Shown one piece after another: positions 45,037 through 52,752 of a DNA stretch of 64,000 nt (the stretch's first letter is position 1; the number at the start of each line of letters is the position of its first letter). The translations under genes and the position numbers were made by a program. The DNA is from JANXAZ01 sp964504655 (GTDB lineage: Bacteria; Pseudomonadota; Alphaproteobacteria; Geminicoccales; Geminicoccaceae). The notes under the pieces were generated by a model. It made no database searches, was not told where the DNA came from, and worked only from the letters and a program-made list of their open reading frames with translations. The stretch spans positions 1-64,000 of the forward strand of contig CAZDFD010000007.1 in assembly GCA_964504655.1 (NCBI GenBank), read 5' to 3'.

Positions 45037-46059
45037 TCAGCGCGGCAAGGCGTTCACGTCCTTCTCCCACTTCGCGAGCAGGCGCTGGCGCTCGGCCGAA
45101 GAGCCGTACTTCTTGAAGTCGTAGTCGATGAGCTTGATCTCCGAGAGTTTGGGCGCCTCGGGCGGTACGACCGCGGACTTGTTCGACGGTACCTGGTAGG
45201 ACTTGGCTTTGACTGCCATCGACTGAATATCTGCGCGGAGAGCGAAGTCGTAGAACTTCCTGGCCTCGTCGGGATTGCGGGCGCCGGCGATGATACTCAT
45301 CGAACCGATCTCGTAGCCGGTCCCCTCACACGGCGACACGACCACGATGGGCGCGCCCGCGACCTTCATGGCAACCGCGTCGTGCTGGAAGACGATCCCG
45401 ACGAGTGTCTCGCCCTGGGCCGCAGCCTTGATCGGCGCCGATCCGGACTTGGTGTACTGACTGACGTTGCGGTGCAGAGCCTTCAAATACTCGAAGCCCT
45501 TGTCCTCACCCATCATCTGGACGAACGTGGCAAGTGCCGTGTACGAGGTCCCCGAGCTGTTCGGATTGGCGATCTGCACGTCGCCCTTGTACTCCGACTT
45601 GACGAGATCTGCCCAGCAGCGCGGGGGAGCAAGCCCCTTCTTCTTCAAGAGCTCCTCGTTGTATCCGTAGCCGAGCGCACCGGCGTAGATGCCGACCGTC
45701 CGCCCGCCCGAGGCCTTGTGCTGGCTCAAAGCCCAGTCGTTGAGCTCCGCGAGCAACGGCGAGGTGTAGGCCTCGGTGAGCCCTTCCTCGGCCGCCTGGA
45801 GATGCGGATCGCCCGTGCCGCCCCACCAGATGTCACCCTTGGGGTTCTCCCGCTCGGCCTTGATCTGCGCGTAGGTCTCCCCGGAGCTCTTGCGCGTCAT
45901 CGCGACCTTGATGCCCGTCGCCCGCTCGAACTCGGTGACCATGAGCTGGCACCAAGCCTCGTCCGGGCTGCAGTAGAGCGTGAGCTTGCCGGCTGCCTCG
46001 AGCTCCGACGTCGCCGCGATCGCCAACGCAAACGCTGCGCCTGCCAGCAGAGCACGCAT
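45037..46059 (-). CDS. Iron(III)-type ABC transporter substrate-binding protein
   Basis: A 340-residue periplasmic binding protein. The signal peptide is MRALLAGAAFALAIAATSEL; the mature part starts GKLTLYCSPDEAWCQLMVTEFERATGI, then DIWWGGTGDPHLQAAEEG and GALGYGYNEELLKKKGL, as in FbpA/AfuA relatives. The two Tyr ligands that FbpA uses for iron are not clearly present, so another ligand (for example an organic phosphonate or thiamine) is possible. ATG 46059 has GGAGGGTGACG upstream. It heads the three-gene operon. Confidence 0.85.
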   Translation of the reverse strand: MRALLAGAAFALAIAATSELEAAGKLTLYCSPDEAWCQLMVTEFERATGIKVAMTRKSSGETYAQIKAERENPKGDIWWGGTGDPHLQAAEEGLTEAYTSPLLAELNDWALSQHKASGGRTVGIYAGALGYGYNEELLKKKGLAPPRCWADLVKSEYKGDVQIANPNSSGTSYTALATFVQMMGEDKGFEYLKALHRNVSQYTKSGSAPIKAAAQGETLVGIVFQHDAVAMKVAGAPIVVVSPCEGTGYEIGSMSIIAGARNPDEARKFYDFALRADIQSMAVKAKSYQVPSNKSAVVPPEAPKLSEIKLIDYDFKKYGSSAERQRLLAKWEKDVNALPR

Positions 46060-46165
46060 CGTCACCCTCCGTTCCCTCCCGGGATCAGCGACGAGCAAAC
46101 GAGGAATTCGACCCGTCGTCAACCGAGGCCACCGCCCGCCCCGGGAATCGCCGTCACGACCCTCC

Positions 46166-46960
46166 TCACCCGAGGAAGGCGTTGAGGGCCGCCAAGGTCG
46201 CCTCCGGAAGCTCGACCATCATCATGTGCCCGGCACCTTCGAGCTCGGAACAGCGCACGTCCGGAACGAGGGCGGCGAGCGCCCGGCCGGCGGCGGGCGG
46301 GGTCATCCGGTCCTCGCTGCCGATCAGGATCAGCGTCGGGCACCGGATGGTCCGCGCCCGCTCCTCGCCGTCGACATAGGCGTGGCATGCGGCCAAGTCG
46401 GTAGCCAACACCACGGGATCGCCGCGCAGCAGCAGCCCGCGCGCGGTGCCCATCAGCCACCCGCCGGGCAACGGATTGCCACCGACGTGACCGCGCGTGC
46501 CGAAGGCCCAGTCGCAGATCAACTCGATCGCGCGCGGATCGCGACGCCGGGCGAGCTCCAGAAGCTCGGGATGCACCGGCATCCGCGACCCGGCGCCGAG
46601 CAGACAGAGCTTCGTCACCCGCTCGGGATGGCGGGCGGCGAGATCGAGGCCGGCCAGGGCACCCATCGAATGGCCGATCACGGCGGCGGGCTCGGGACCG
46701 GTTGCGGCGATCACCGCGGCGAGCCAGTCCGCGATCGCGGCGATCGACGGGAGCGGGGGCTGTCCCCGGGCGCGCCCGTGTCCGGGCAGGTCCACGGCGA
46801 ACGCGTTCCAGCCATGGAACGCCAAGTACCGTCCCTGCAGGGTCCAGACACTCTGGTCCATGCCGGCACCGTGGATCAGGAACACCTTGCGGGCGCCGCG
46901 CACGGTGGCGCGACCGTAGGTCGACACGGCCACCGACGGCGAGATCTCGCCCGGAGGCAT
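46166..46960 (-). CDS. Alpha/beta hydrolase
   Basis: A 264-residue alpha/beta-fold hydrolase: the oxyanion strand is FLIHGAGMDQSVW, the nucleophile Ser lies in GHSMGALAGL, the Asp in GSEDRMTPP and the His in GAGHMMMVE. The protein lacks a signal peptide and is probably cytoplasmic. It begins 1 nt after the metY-like stop, so the two are translationally coupled; a role in sulfur amino acid metabolism is only inferred from that. Confidence 0.88.
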   Translation of the reverse strand: MPPGEISPSVAVSTYGRATVRGARKVFLIHGAGMDQSVWTLQGRYLAFHGWNAFAVDLPGHGRARGQPPLPSIAAIADWLAAVIAATGPEPAAVIGHSMGALAGLDLAARHPERVTKLCLLGAGSRMPVHPELLELARRRDPRAIELICDWAFGTRGHVGGNPLPGGWLMGTARGLLLRGDPVVLATDLAACHAYVDGEERARTIRCPTLILIGSEDRMTPPAAGRALAALVPDVRCSELEGAGHMMMVELPEATLAALNAFLG

Positions 46961-46961
46961 G

Positions 46962-48260
46962 TCAACCGCGCCTTTGCGAGGCGCGGAGCGCTCGATCGAG
47001 ATCGGCCACGATGTCCTCGGGATCCTCGAGGCCCACGGACAGTCGGATGGTGTCGTCTCGCAGACCCACGGCGGCGAGCTGCTGCTCACCGAGCTGGAGA
47101 TGGGTGGTCGAGGCGGGATGGATCACGAGGGTCTTGGCGTCGCCGACGTTCGCCAAGTGGGAGGCGAGGCGGCACGCCTCGATGAAGCGCGCCCCCGCCG
47201 CACGGCCACCCTTCACGCCGAAGCTCACGATCGAGCCGGCGCCGCGCGGCAGCAGTCGGCGAGCGAGCGCGTGATCCGGGTGATCGGGCAGACTCGGGTG
47301 GAGCACGAAGCTCACGGCGGGGTGACCGCACAGGAAGGCCAGAACCCGATCGGTGTTGGCCACGTGCCGAGCCATCCGCAACGGCAGCGTCTCGATGCCC
47401 TGCAGTATGTAGAAGGCGTTGTGCGGACTCAGGCAGGCGCCGAAATCCCGCACCCCCTCGGTGCGGGCTCGCGCGGCGAAGGCGGCCGGGCCGAACGTCT
47501 CGGCGTAGGTGACCCCGAGATAGCCGTCATAGGGCTCGCTCAGGGTCGGGAACCGATCGCTGGCCATCCAGTCGAAGCGACCACCATCGACGACCAGTCC
47601 GCCGATCGCGACGCCGTGACCGCCGAGCCACTTGGTGGCGGAGTGGATCACGATGTCGGCGCCGAGCTCGATCGGCCGCGCCAGGTACGGGCTCGCGAAG
47701 GTGTTGTCGATCGCGAGCGGCAGGCCGTGCGCATGCGCCACGTCGGCGATCCGCGGGATGTCGAGCACCTCGAGCCCCGGATTGCCGATGGTCTCGCCGA
47801 ACACCAGGCGCGTGCTCGGACGGATCGCAGCGGCGAAGGCGCCCGGATCGCGCGGATCGACGAACGTCGTCTCGATACCGAAGCGGGGCAGCGTGAGCCG
47901 CAGAAGATTGACGCTGCCTCCGTAGAGGTTGCGGGCGGCCACGATGTGGCCGCCGGCACCCATCAGGGTCACGACGACGAGGTGCAGGGCAGCCTGGCCG
48001 CTCGCGGCCGCGACGGCGGCGACCCCGCCCTCGAGCGCCGCGATCCGCTCCTCGAGCACGGCCACCGTCGGGTTCGAGATGCGCGTGTAGATGTGCCCGG
48101 CCCGCTCGAGGTTGAAGAGCCCGGCCGCCTGATCCGTGTCACGGAACACGTATGAGGTGGTCTGGTAGATCGGAACGGCCCGGGCGCCGGTGGTCGGATC
48201 GGGCACCTGACCCGCATGAAGAGCGAGCGTGTCGAACTTGAGGATCTTCGGATCGGCCAT
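46962..48260 (-). CDS. metY: O-acetylhomoserine sulfhydrylase-type PLP enzyme
   Basis: A 432-residue Cys/Met metabolism PLP enzyme that fits O-acetylhomoserine aminocarboxypropyltransferase (makes homocysteine from O-acetylhomoserine and sulfide). It begins FDTLALHAGQVPDPTTGARAVPIYQTTSYVF. The PLP-binding Lys is in IHSATKWLGGHGVAIGG. NPTVAVLEERIAALEGG and DNTFASPYLARPIELGADI follow the family. ATG 48260 is chosen; a hairpin GCCCCG/CGGGGC lies just upstream, but no SAM riboswitch pattern is seen. Confidence 0.9.
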   Translation of the reverse strand: MADPKILKFDTLALHAGQVPDPTTGARAVPIYQTTSYVFRDTDQAAGLFNLERAGHIYTRISNPTVAVLEERIAALEGGVAAVAAASGQAALHLVVVTLMGAGGHIVAARNLYGGSVNLLRLTLPRFGIETTFVDPRDPGAFAAAIRPSTRLVFGETIGNPGLEVLDIPRIADVAHAHGLPLAIDNTFASPYLARPIELGADIVIHSATKWLGGHGVAIGGLVVDGGRFDWMASDRFPTLSEPYDGYLGVTYAETFGPAAFAARARTEGVRDFGACLSPHNAFYILQGIETLPLRMARHVANTDRVLAFLCGHPAVSFVLHPSLPDHPDHALARRLLPRGAGSIVSFGVKGGRAAGARFIEACRLASHLANVGDAKTLVIHPASTTHLQLGEQQLAAVGLRDDTIRLSVGLEDPEDIVADLDRALRASQRRG

Positions 48261-48328
48261 GGAGCGCCCCGCACCGGACGGGGCCAACCTAGCCGTTCGG
48301 CGGTACGGCGGCCAGGGTCGTGCCGAGC

Positions 48329-48532
48329 TCAGCCGGGATCGCCATCCGCGGCCGGCGGCGGCGGCAACAGCATGGCCGTCAGCTGGACGACCACCGACCG
48401 GCGGCCCTGCTCGTCCAGCCCGAGCGCATCGACCGCGGCCTGGGTGATGGCGAGCGCCGCGCGGACGATCGCGAGGAGCAGGGAATCGCGCGCGACCTTC
48501 CAGGCGCGCTCGAACGAAAGGCTCGGCGTCAT
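48329..48532 (-). CDS. Small hypothetical protein behind the tail spike gene
   Basis: A 67-residue protein not recognised. It has an amphipathic or weakly hydrophobic stretch ARDSLLLAIVRAALAITQAA (about 14-33) and a Pro-rich end. It starts 1 nt after the tail-spike stop, so it is translated from the same message. A chaperone or membrane-active role is possible but not supported by any motif. Confidence 0.55.
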   Translation of the reverse strand: MTPSLSFERAWKVARDSLLLAIVRAALAITQAAVDALGLDEQGRRSVVVQLTAMLLPPPPAADGDPG

Positions 48533-48533
48533 C

Positions 48534-50897
48534 TCAGCCCTCGATGTAGATGGAGTTGGCCTGGTTCGCGTCGCTCGTCACCAAGTGAACGGTGAACACG
48601 CGACCGATCTCGGTGATCTCGAAGCACGGATTGCCGCCCGGGCTCGTGAGATTGGTGCGCCGCAGCGTGAGCTGCGGGCTCGCAGCCGGCTTGGCCATGA
48701 TCCGGATCGGGTTGCTGACGGTGGCGATCCGGAAGATGGCGGCGCTCATGCCGGAGGGCATGCTCGACCCGTCGAAGGCGACATAGCTCACACTGTCCGA
48801 CGAGCTGATCCGCAAGAGCTGTCCCGCCCGGGTGGACGCCACCACGTAGGGCGAACTCTCGGAGTTCGTCCCCTGGCTGGCATTGGTCCACGCCAGGGTT
48901 TCCTCGTGGGCGAACTCACCGTCCGGCACGGTCGTACCGTAGACCTCGATCTTGCCCGAGACGGCGTTGTGGCGCAGCACGATCGTGACGAGCTGGTGCT
49001 GCCGGCGGATGACCAGGTTCGAACCGCCGACCGGGCTCTTGATCTCGACGCCGCCGTCGCCGGCCGCGACGGTTACGCTCCCGGTCCCTTGGCGGACCAG
49101 CCAGAGGATCGCCGCGGGATCGCCGGGGTCGAGAAGGGGGGCGGTCGTGCTCCCGAGCGTGTAGGTCGAGGAAACCGTGACAGTTATGGCACTGGCATTG
49201 TTGACCCGATGGACGCGACCGAAGTCGGCCGGCGACAGGCTGAAGCTCGCGTTGCGCTCGCGCTCGGGAACGCGTCCGGGAAGGCTCACGCCCGGGCTCC
49301 AGCCGTTGGCGAGCCGCGCATACCAGCCGGGGCCGGCCCAAGGAGTACCCGAAGGCAACGCAGCCGCGGACTCGCAATAGACCACGAAGCCGTTGCGCGG
49401 CTGGCTCGGCTCGCTGCCTCGCGGCGGCAGATAGAGCGGGTCGGCGATCTCGATCCGGTGCAGGGGGCCGGCCGCGTGATCCTCGCCGTTCCCGAGGGCG
49501 AGGCGGCTCTCCTGCCCCTCCGAGTAGCCACGGGGTCGATAGAGCCGCGTCACGTTGTGCGAGGTGACGTCGATGCCCAGAGCCTGGCGAGGTCTCGGGT
49601 TCTTGACGTTGCCGTCCCGCGTGGTGCTGGCGCCGTCGTGGAAGTCGCCGGTGATCAGGAGCTGGCCGACGTTGGCCGCTCGGACCTGAACCGCGGCACC
49701 GCCCTGGTTGGGCTCGTTGAGCCAAAGGGCCGCAGGCAGGAAGGTGTCCCCCTCGCCCGACCGGGCCGCCGGGTCGTCACTCGAGACGCCGACCGGATTG
49801 ATCTGACCGAAGCCGTTGCAGTTGGCGAGGAAACACCGCATCACCGAGCCCGGCAGGTCGGTGTTGCTGTCGACCCAGGGCGTGGTGCAGTTGAGCACGT
49901 AGCAGTTGACGAAGCTGACGTGCCGCACACTGCCCGCGTTGCCGCCGCCTGCGGCTCCCTCGACCCGGAACGCGGTCTCGACATACTCCACATCGCAATT
50001 GACGAGAGCCGAGCGCATGACGCGCTTGAGCCAGATGCCGGTGCTGCCGGGAGGTGCCCCGGCGCTGTTGACCTGAACACGGTTGAGCAGGAGATTGTTC
50101 ATGACGTAGAGCTTGCCGGCCACCGCCGAGCCGGTGTGCTCGACCAGGATGCCGGTCGTCCCCGCACCCTTGAGCTTGATCGAGATCTCCTCGATCAGAC
50201 CGTCCCCGTAATTGACGGCGGCACCCGCCTCGTTGGCGTAGAGGCGAATCCCGCTCGCGAACAGATCGTGCTCGCCGCCGCCGGGCCCGGCCGAGATCTC
50301 CCGAAGGCAGCACTCGTTGGAGTTCTCGAGCTCCAGGCACCAGCCGGCGCTCGCGCCACCCTCGAAGCGTAGCCTCTGCGCGATGAACTCGTGCCCCCTC
50401 GCCAGGATGCCGCCGGTCGTCATGCGCACCGTGAGGTCCTCGATGGAGCATCGCGTCCAGTCGGAGGTGGCGGTGGGATCCACGAGATGGGGGCCCTCGT
50501 TTCTGTTGAAGACGAAGGCCCGCTCGGCGAGCGCCTCGATGACGGCGATGTCACGGCCGGCGCCGACGAGCCGGCGGCGCGGCTTGACCTGGATCACCGA
50601 TCCGAGCCGGTAGCGACCGGCCGGAACGAGAACCTCGAGCGCGGCATCGAGCGCCGCCTGGAAGGCCGGTGCGTCGTCGGCGGTGCCGTCTCCGACCGCC
50701 CCGAAGTCGCGCACGGAGACACGCTCGGCGAGCTTGTCACGCAAGAGACGGCTCGGGGTCGCACCGCCCAGCCGCCAGGGCAGGGCCTCGACGGCCGCGC
50801 GCCGGGTCAGGTTTCCCTGCGTCGTGGACACCAGGAGCTGGTCCGCCGGCTCGACGACGGCCGCCGCGGGGAGCTCGTGAATCTGTTTCGTGGTCAT
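48534..50897 (-). CDS. Phage tail spike with pectate-lyase-type beta-helix
   Basis: A 787-residue receptor-binding protein candidate. The N-terminus (TTKQIHELPAAAVVEPADQLL) resembles the attachment ends of podovirus tail fibres. The segment VSVRDFGAVGDGTADDAPAF (about 58-78) opens a pectate-lyase-3 beta-helix running to about residue 400 with regular strand repeats. The C-terminal half is beta-rich with segments like FGRVHRVNNASAITVTVSS, as in trimerising fibre ends. It overlaps the small gene upstream by 4 nt. Confidence 0.85.
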   Translation of the reverse strand: MTTKQIHELPAAAVVEPADQLLVSTTQGNLTRRAAVEALPWRLGGATPSRLLRDKLAERVSVRDFGAVGDGTADDAPAFQAALDAALEVLVPAGRYRLGSVIQVKPRRRLVGAGRDIAVIEALAERAFVFNRNEGPHLVDPTATSDWTRCSIEDLTVRMTTGGILARGHEFIAQRLRFEGGASAGWCLELENSNECCLREISAGPGGGEHDLFASGIRLYANEAGAAVNYGDGLIEEISIKLKGAGTTGILVEHTGSAVAGKLYVMNNLLLNRVQVNSAGAPPGSTGIWLKRVMRSALVNCDVEYVETAFRVEGAAGGGNAGSVRHVSFVNCYVLNCTTPWVDSNTDLPGSVMRCFLANCNGFGQINPVGVSSDDPAARSGEGDTFLPAALWLNEPNQGGAAVQVRAANVGQLLITGDFHDGASTTRDGNVKNPRPRQALGIDVTSHNVTRLYRPRGYSEGQESRLALGNGEDHAAGPLHRIEIADPLYLPPRGSEPSQPRNGFVVYCESAAALPSGTPWAGPGWYARLANGWSPGVSLPGRVPERERNASFSLSPADFGRVHRVNNASAITVTVSSTYTLGSTTAPLLDPGDPAAILWLVRQGTGSVTVAAGDGGVEIKSPVGGSNLVIRRQHQLVTIVLRHNAVSGKIEVYGTTVPDGEFAHEETLAWTNASQGTNSESSPYVVASTRAGQLLRISSSDSVSYVAFDGSSMPSGMSAAIFRIATVSNPIRIMAKPAASPQLTLRRTNLTSPGGNPCFEITEIGRVFTVHLVTSDANQANSIYIEG

Positions 50898-51064
50898 GGT
50901 CCGGGCTCCACGGCCAGCCGCTCGCCGAGCTCGGTGACGAGCGACTCGCCGGTCTCAGTTGCGAGAACGGGCGGGGGAGGCGGCGGTTCAATCGCCACCG
51001 AGGCTGTGCGATCGCGGCTCGTGATGCGCAGCCCCGCCGCGGTCAGCGCGAGGCCGAGCGGCAT
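50894..51064 (-). CDS. 56-residue protein in the tail spike operon
   Basis: A short frame that begins with ATG 51064, 1 nt after the stop of the 108-residue gene, and ends in an ATGA overlap with the tail spike. It reads MPLGLALTAAGLRITS, then a Pro run (EPPPPPP) and VLATETGESLVTELGERLA. The exact coupling on both sides argues that it is translated. It is not similar to anything I recognise; it could be a fibre adaptor. Confidence 0.6.
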   Translation of the reverse strand: MPLGLALTAAGLRITSRDRTASVAIEPPPPPPVLATETGESLVTELGERLAVEPGP

Positions 51065-51065
51065 G

Positions 51066-51392
51066 TCAGATCCGACCGATCAGGTAGGCGTCGCAGGGCC
51101 CGGCCTCGGCCACGAAGGCGACGTGCCGCTCGCCACGTCGCAGCGGAATGTCGACATAGTGGCCGGGTGCGAGGAACGGGCTCGTGGCCGCGTCGGCCGT
51201 GACCGTCGCGTCGCCGAGCTCGAACCGGCACGGCCCGGTCGCGTAGAGCGTGACGATCTCGATGTCGGCAGGGATCGGCGTCCCGTTTCGCACCGACTCG
51301 GCACCGACCGACAGCTTCGTCGTGCCGCGATAGTCGAACCCGAGGATGCCGATCGGGTTCCCGTTGTCGTCCAGAGGCAGGAGCAGGCTCAT
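51066..51392 (-). CDS. Small beta-rich protein, first gene of the tail spike operon
   Basis: A 108-residue protein of unknown function. It begins MSLLLPLDDNGNPIGILGFD and is mostly alternating strand-like segments (IEIVTLYATGPCRFELGD, APGHYVDIPLRRGERHVAFV), without signal peptide. It resembles small phage proteins that sit next to tail fibres. GGAG lies before ATG 51392. A promoter for the operon is at 51445-51473. Confidence 0.65.
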   Translation of the reverse strand: MSLLLPLDDNGNPIGILGFDYRGTTKLSVGAESVRNGTPIPADIEIVTLYATGPCRFELGDATVTADAATSPFLAPGHYVDIPLRRGERHVAFVAEAGPCDAYLIGRI

Positions 51393-51444
51393 GGCTGCGT
51401 CTCCGAGCGGGCCCGGCGGCCTGCCGGGCGGCGATCATGAGCGC

Positions 51445-51473
51445 AGCCTAGAACCATATAGGACGATTGTCAA
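51445..51473 (-). promoter_or_regulatory. Promoter of the tail spike operon
   Basis: On the minus strand TTGACA (51473-51468) and TAGGCT (51450-51445) are 17 bp apart, about 55 nt before ATG 51392. The 15 nt from TTGACA onward (TTGACAATCGTCCTA) also occur, with one change, in the promoter of the plus-strand structural genes at 52694. Confidence 0.7.
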
Positions 51474-51523
51474 GAGAACGGATCAAAGACCCCTTTGCAG
51501 CCGCTCGGTCCGCTCCAGCGCCC

Positions 51524-52165
51524 CTACTGGCTGAGCCAGAGGATGCGGGCCAGCCACGAGAGGCGATCGGCTTCGATCACCTCCTCCGCCTTGCCGGCGC
51601 CCAGTTCGGCGAGGACGACGCGCTGCGCCGTCCGCCGGACCACGACCCCGAACATCACCTGGTTCGTGCGCAGGCGAGCGATCACCCGATCACCGCGCCG
51701 AATGCTGCTGCCGGGCGAGATCACGACGACGTCGCCCGAGCGGTAGACCGGCGGCGCCACGTCTCGGTCGAGCTCGACCGCATAGGCGTGCTCGTCGTCG
51801 ATCGCCGGATACTCGATCTCCTCCCACCCCGTCGGCTGCGGGAACCCTGCGGCGTCGAGGCACGCCCCGCTTTCGATCTCGCCGAGCCCGGTGCAGCGCA
51901 GCCGGAACCCCCGCCCGGCCGGGCTGCCGGGAGTGCCACCCTGCATCAGCTCCACGAAATCGCGCATCGAGGTCTGGGTCGCATCCAGCACCTTCGAGAC
52001 GCTCTCGGTGCTCGGCCAGCGCGGCTTTCCCTGCTTGGTGATGCGCTTGCTCTTGTTGAAGGTGGTCGGGTCGAGGCCGGCCCGCTTGGCGAGGCCGGAT
52101 GCCGACAGCTTGTTGCGCGCCGCCAGTCGGTCGATTCCGTCCCAGACCTGTCTGTGGGTCAGCAT
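51524..52165 (-). CDS. S24/LexA-like repressor lacking the self-cleavage dyad
   Basis: A 213-residue regulator. The N-terminal helix-turn-helix (about 5-60) holds LSASGLAKRAGLDPTTFNKS. The C-terminal half has the S24 fold: YRSGDVVVISPGSSIRRGDRVIA. Where active S24 proteins have GDSM, this one reads RDVA (Val136 at the Ser), and where they have the Lys, it reads MFGVV (Gly173). It should therefore not cleave itself in an SOS response. It faces the operator at 52220-52240. ATG 52165 has GGAG 10 nt upstream. Confidence 0.82.
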   Translation of the reverse strand: MLTHRQVWDGIDRLAARNKLSASGLAKRAGLDPTTFNKSKRITKQGKPRWPSTESVSKVLDATQTSMRDFVELMQGGTPGSPAGRGFRLRCTGLGEIESGACLDAAGFPQPTGWEEIEYPAIDDEHAYAVELDRDVAPPVYRSGDVVVISPGSSIRRGDRVIARLRTNQVMFGVVVRRTAQRVVLAELGAGKAEEVIEADRLSWLARILWLSQ

Positions 52166-52212
52166 TAGGATCGCGCTCCGAGCCTGACCGGGCTTCGCCC
52201 GCATTCCTCCCT

Positions 52213-52247
52213 ATTCTGTTGACAGGAACGCTTCCTGTCATTAGGTT
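52213..52247. promoter_or_regulatory. Palindromic operator overlapping two face-to-face promoters
   Basis: TGACAGGAA (52220-52228) and TTCCTGTCA (52232-52240) form a perfect 9-bp inverted repeat with spacer CGC. Rightward: -35 TTGACA 52219-52224, 17 bp, -10 TAGGTT 52242-52247, start expected at or next to ATG 52255. Leftward: -35 ATGACA 52241-52236, 17 bp, -10 CAGAAT 52218-52213, serving the repressor. A repressor bound here would close both promoters. Confidence 0.82.
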
Positions 52248-52254
52248 AAAAAGC

Positions 52255-52719
52255 ATGAACAGTGAGATCGAAGGCGGATCCCGCTCCGGGCCTCCGGCCG
52301 CCTCGCGGGCGATCGTGGTCTTCGAGGACAGGGCGCAGGTGGCGTGCCTCGCCTGGCTGCGGCCGGGCTTCCGCCACTGCTTCTGTTTGGTCCGTCGACC
52401 CGTCGGTTGGGTCGTCTGCGACCCGCTCAAGGCGGTCACCACCCTGGATGTCATCGCCGACTACGAAGAACGCGAGCTCCTGGTCCATTATCGGCGACGC
52501 GGGATGGTGGCGATCGCGGGGGACTGTCGTCCGGGAAGTCGACCCGGACCCGTCCTGAGGCCTTTGACCTGCGTCGAGCTCGTGAAGCGCATCGTCGGGC
52601 TGCGCGGCGCCGGAGTGTGGACTCCCCATCAGCTCTATCGGGTCCTGCGCGAGCGTGGCTTTCGCGAGGAGGCCCCGAGCTGCGATCGGTCTATTGACAA
52701 TCATCCTAACCAAGCATAA
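52255..52719 (+). CDS. Phage-linked protein, possible permuted NlpC/P60-like fold
   Basis: A 154-residue protein, first gene right of the operator. The core reads VACLAWLRPGFRHCFCLV, WVVCDPLKAVTTLDVIADY, and LTCVELVKRIVGLRGAGVW. A His early (His41 in FRHCF) and a Cys in a CxELV-type helix (Cys106) are in the order found in circularly permuted papain-like proteins, so a peptidoglycan or amide hydrolase is a guess worth testing. Related small proteins occur in alphaproteobacterial phages. The ATG lies at the expected RNA start, so the message may be leaderless. Confidence 0.6.
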   Translation: MNSEIEGGSRSGPPAASRAIVVFEDRAQVACLAWLRPGFRHCFCLVRRPVGWVVCDPLKAVTTLDVIADYEERELLVHYRRRGMVAIAGDCRPGSRPGPVLRPLTCVELVKRIVGLRGAGVWTPHQLYRVLRERGFREEAPSCDRSIDNHPNQA

Positions 52720-52722
52720 ATT
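52694..52722 (+). promoter_or_regulatory. Promoter of the phage structural operon
   Basis: TTGACA (52694-52699) and TAAATT (52717-52722) are 17 bp apart. The start would be near 52729, 24 nt before the portal ATG. The first 15 nt (TTGACAATCATCCTA) match the tail spike promoter except for one base. The promoter lies over the last codons and stop (TAA 52717-52719) of the gene upstream. Confidence 0.75.
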
Positions 52723-52752
52723 CCCCACACCACGTTCTCTCGAGGACCAAAC

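Noticed and set aside
42886..46185. A 1099-codon open frame on the plus strand
   Set aside because: It is antisense to the ABC permease and binding protein genes. Its translation is rich in Arg, His, Glu and Gln and lacks domains, as expected for a shadow frame at high GC.
48261..48328. SAM riboswitch upstream of metY
   Set aside because: Only a 6-bp hairpin is present close to the start. The conserved cores of SAM-I, SAM-II and SAM/SAH elements are not visible and the space is too short.
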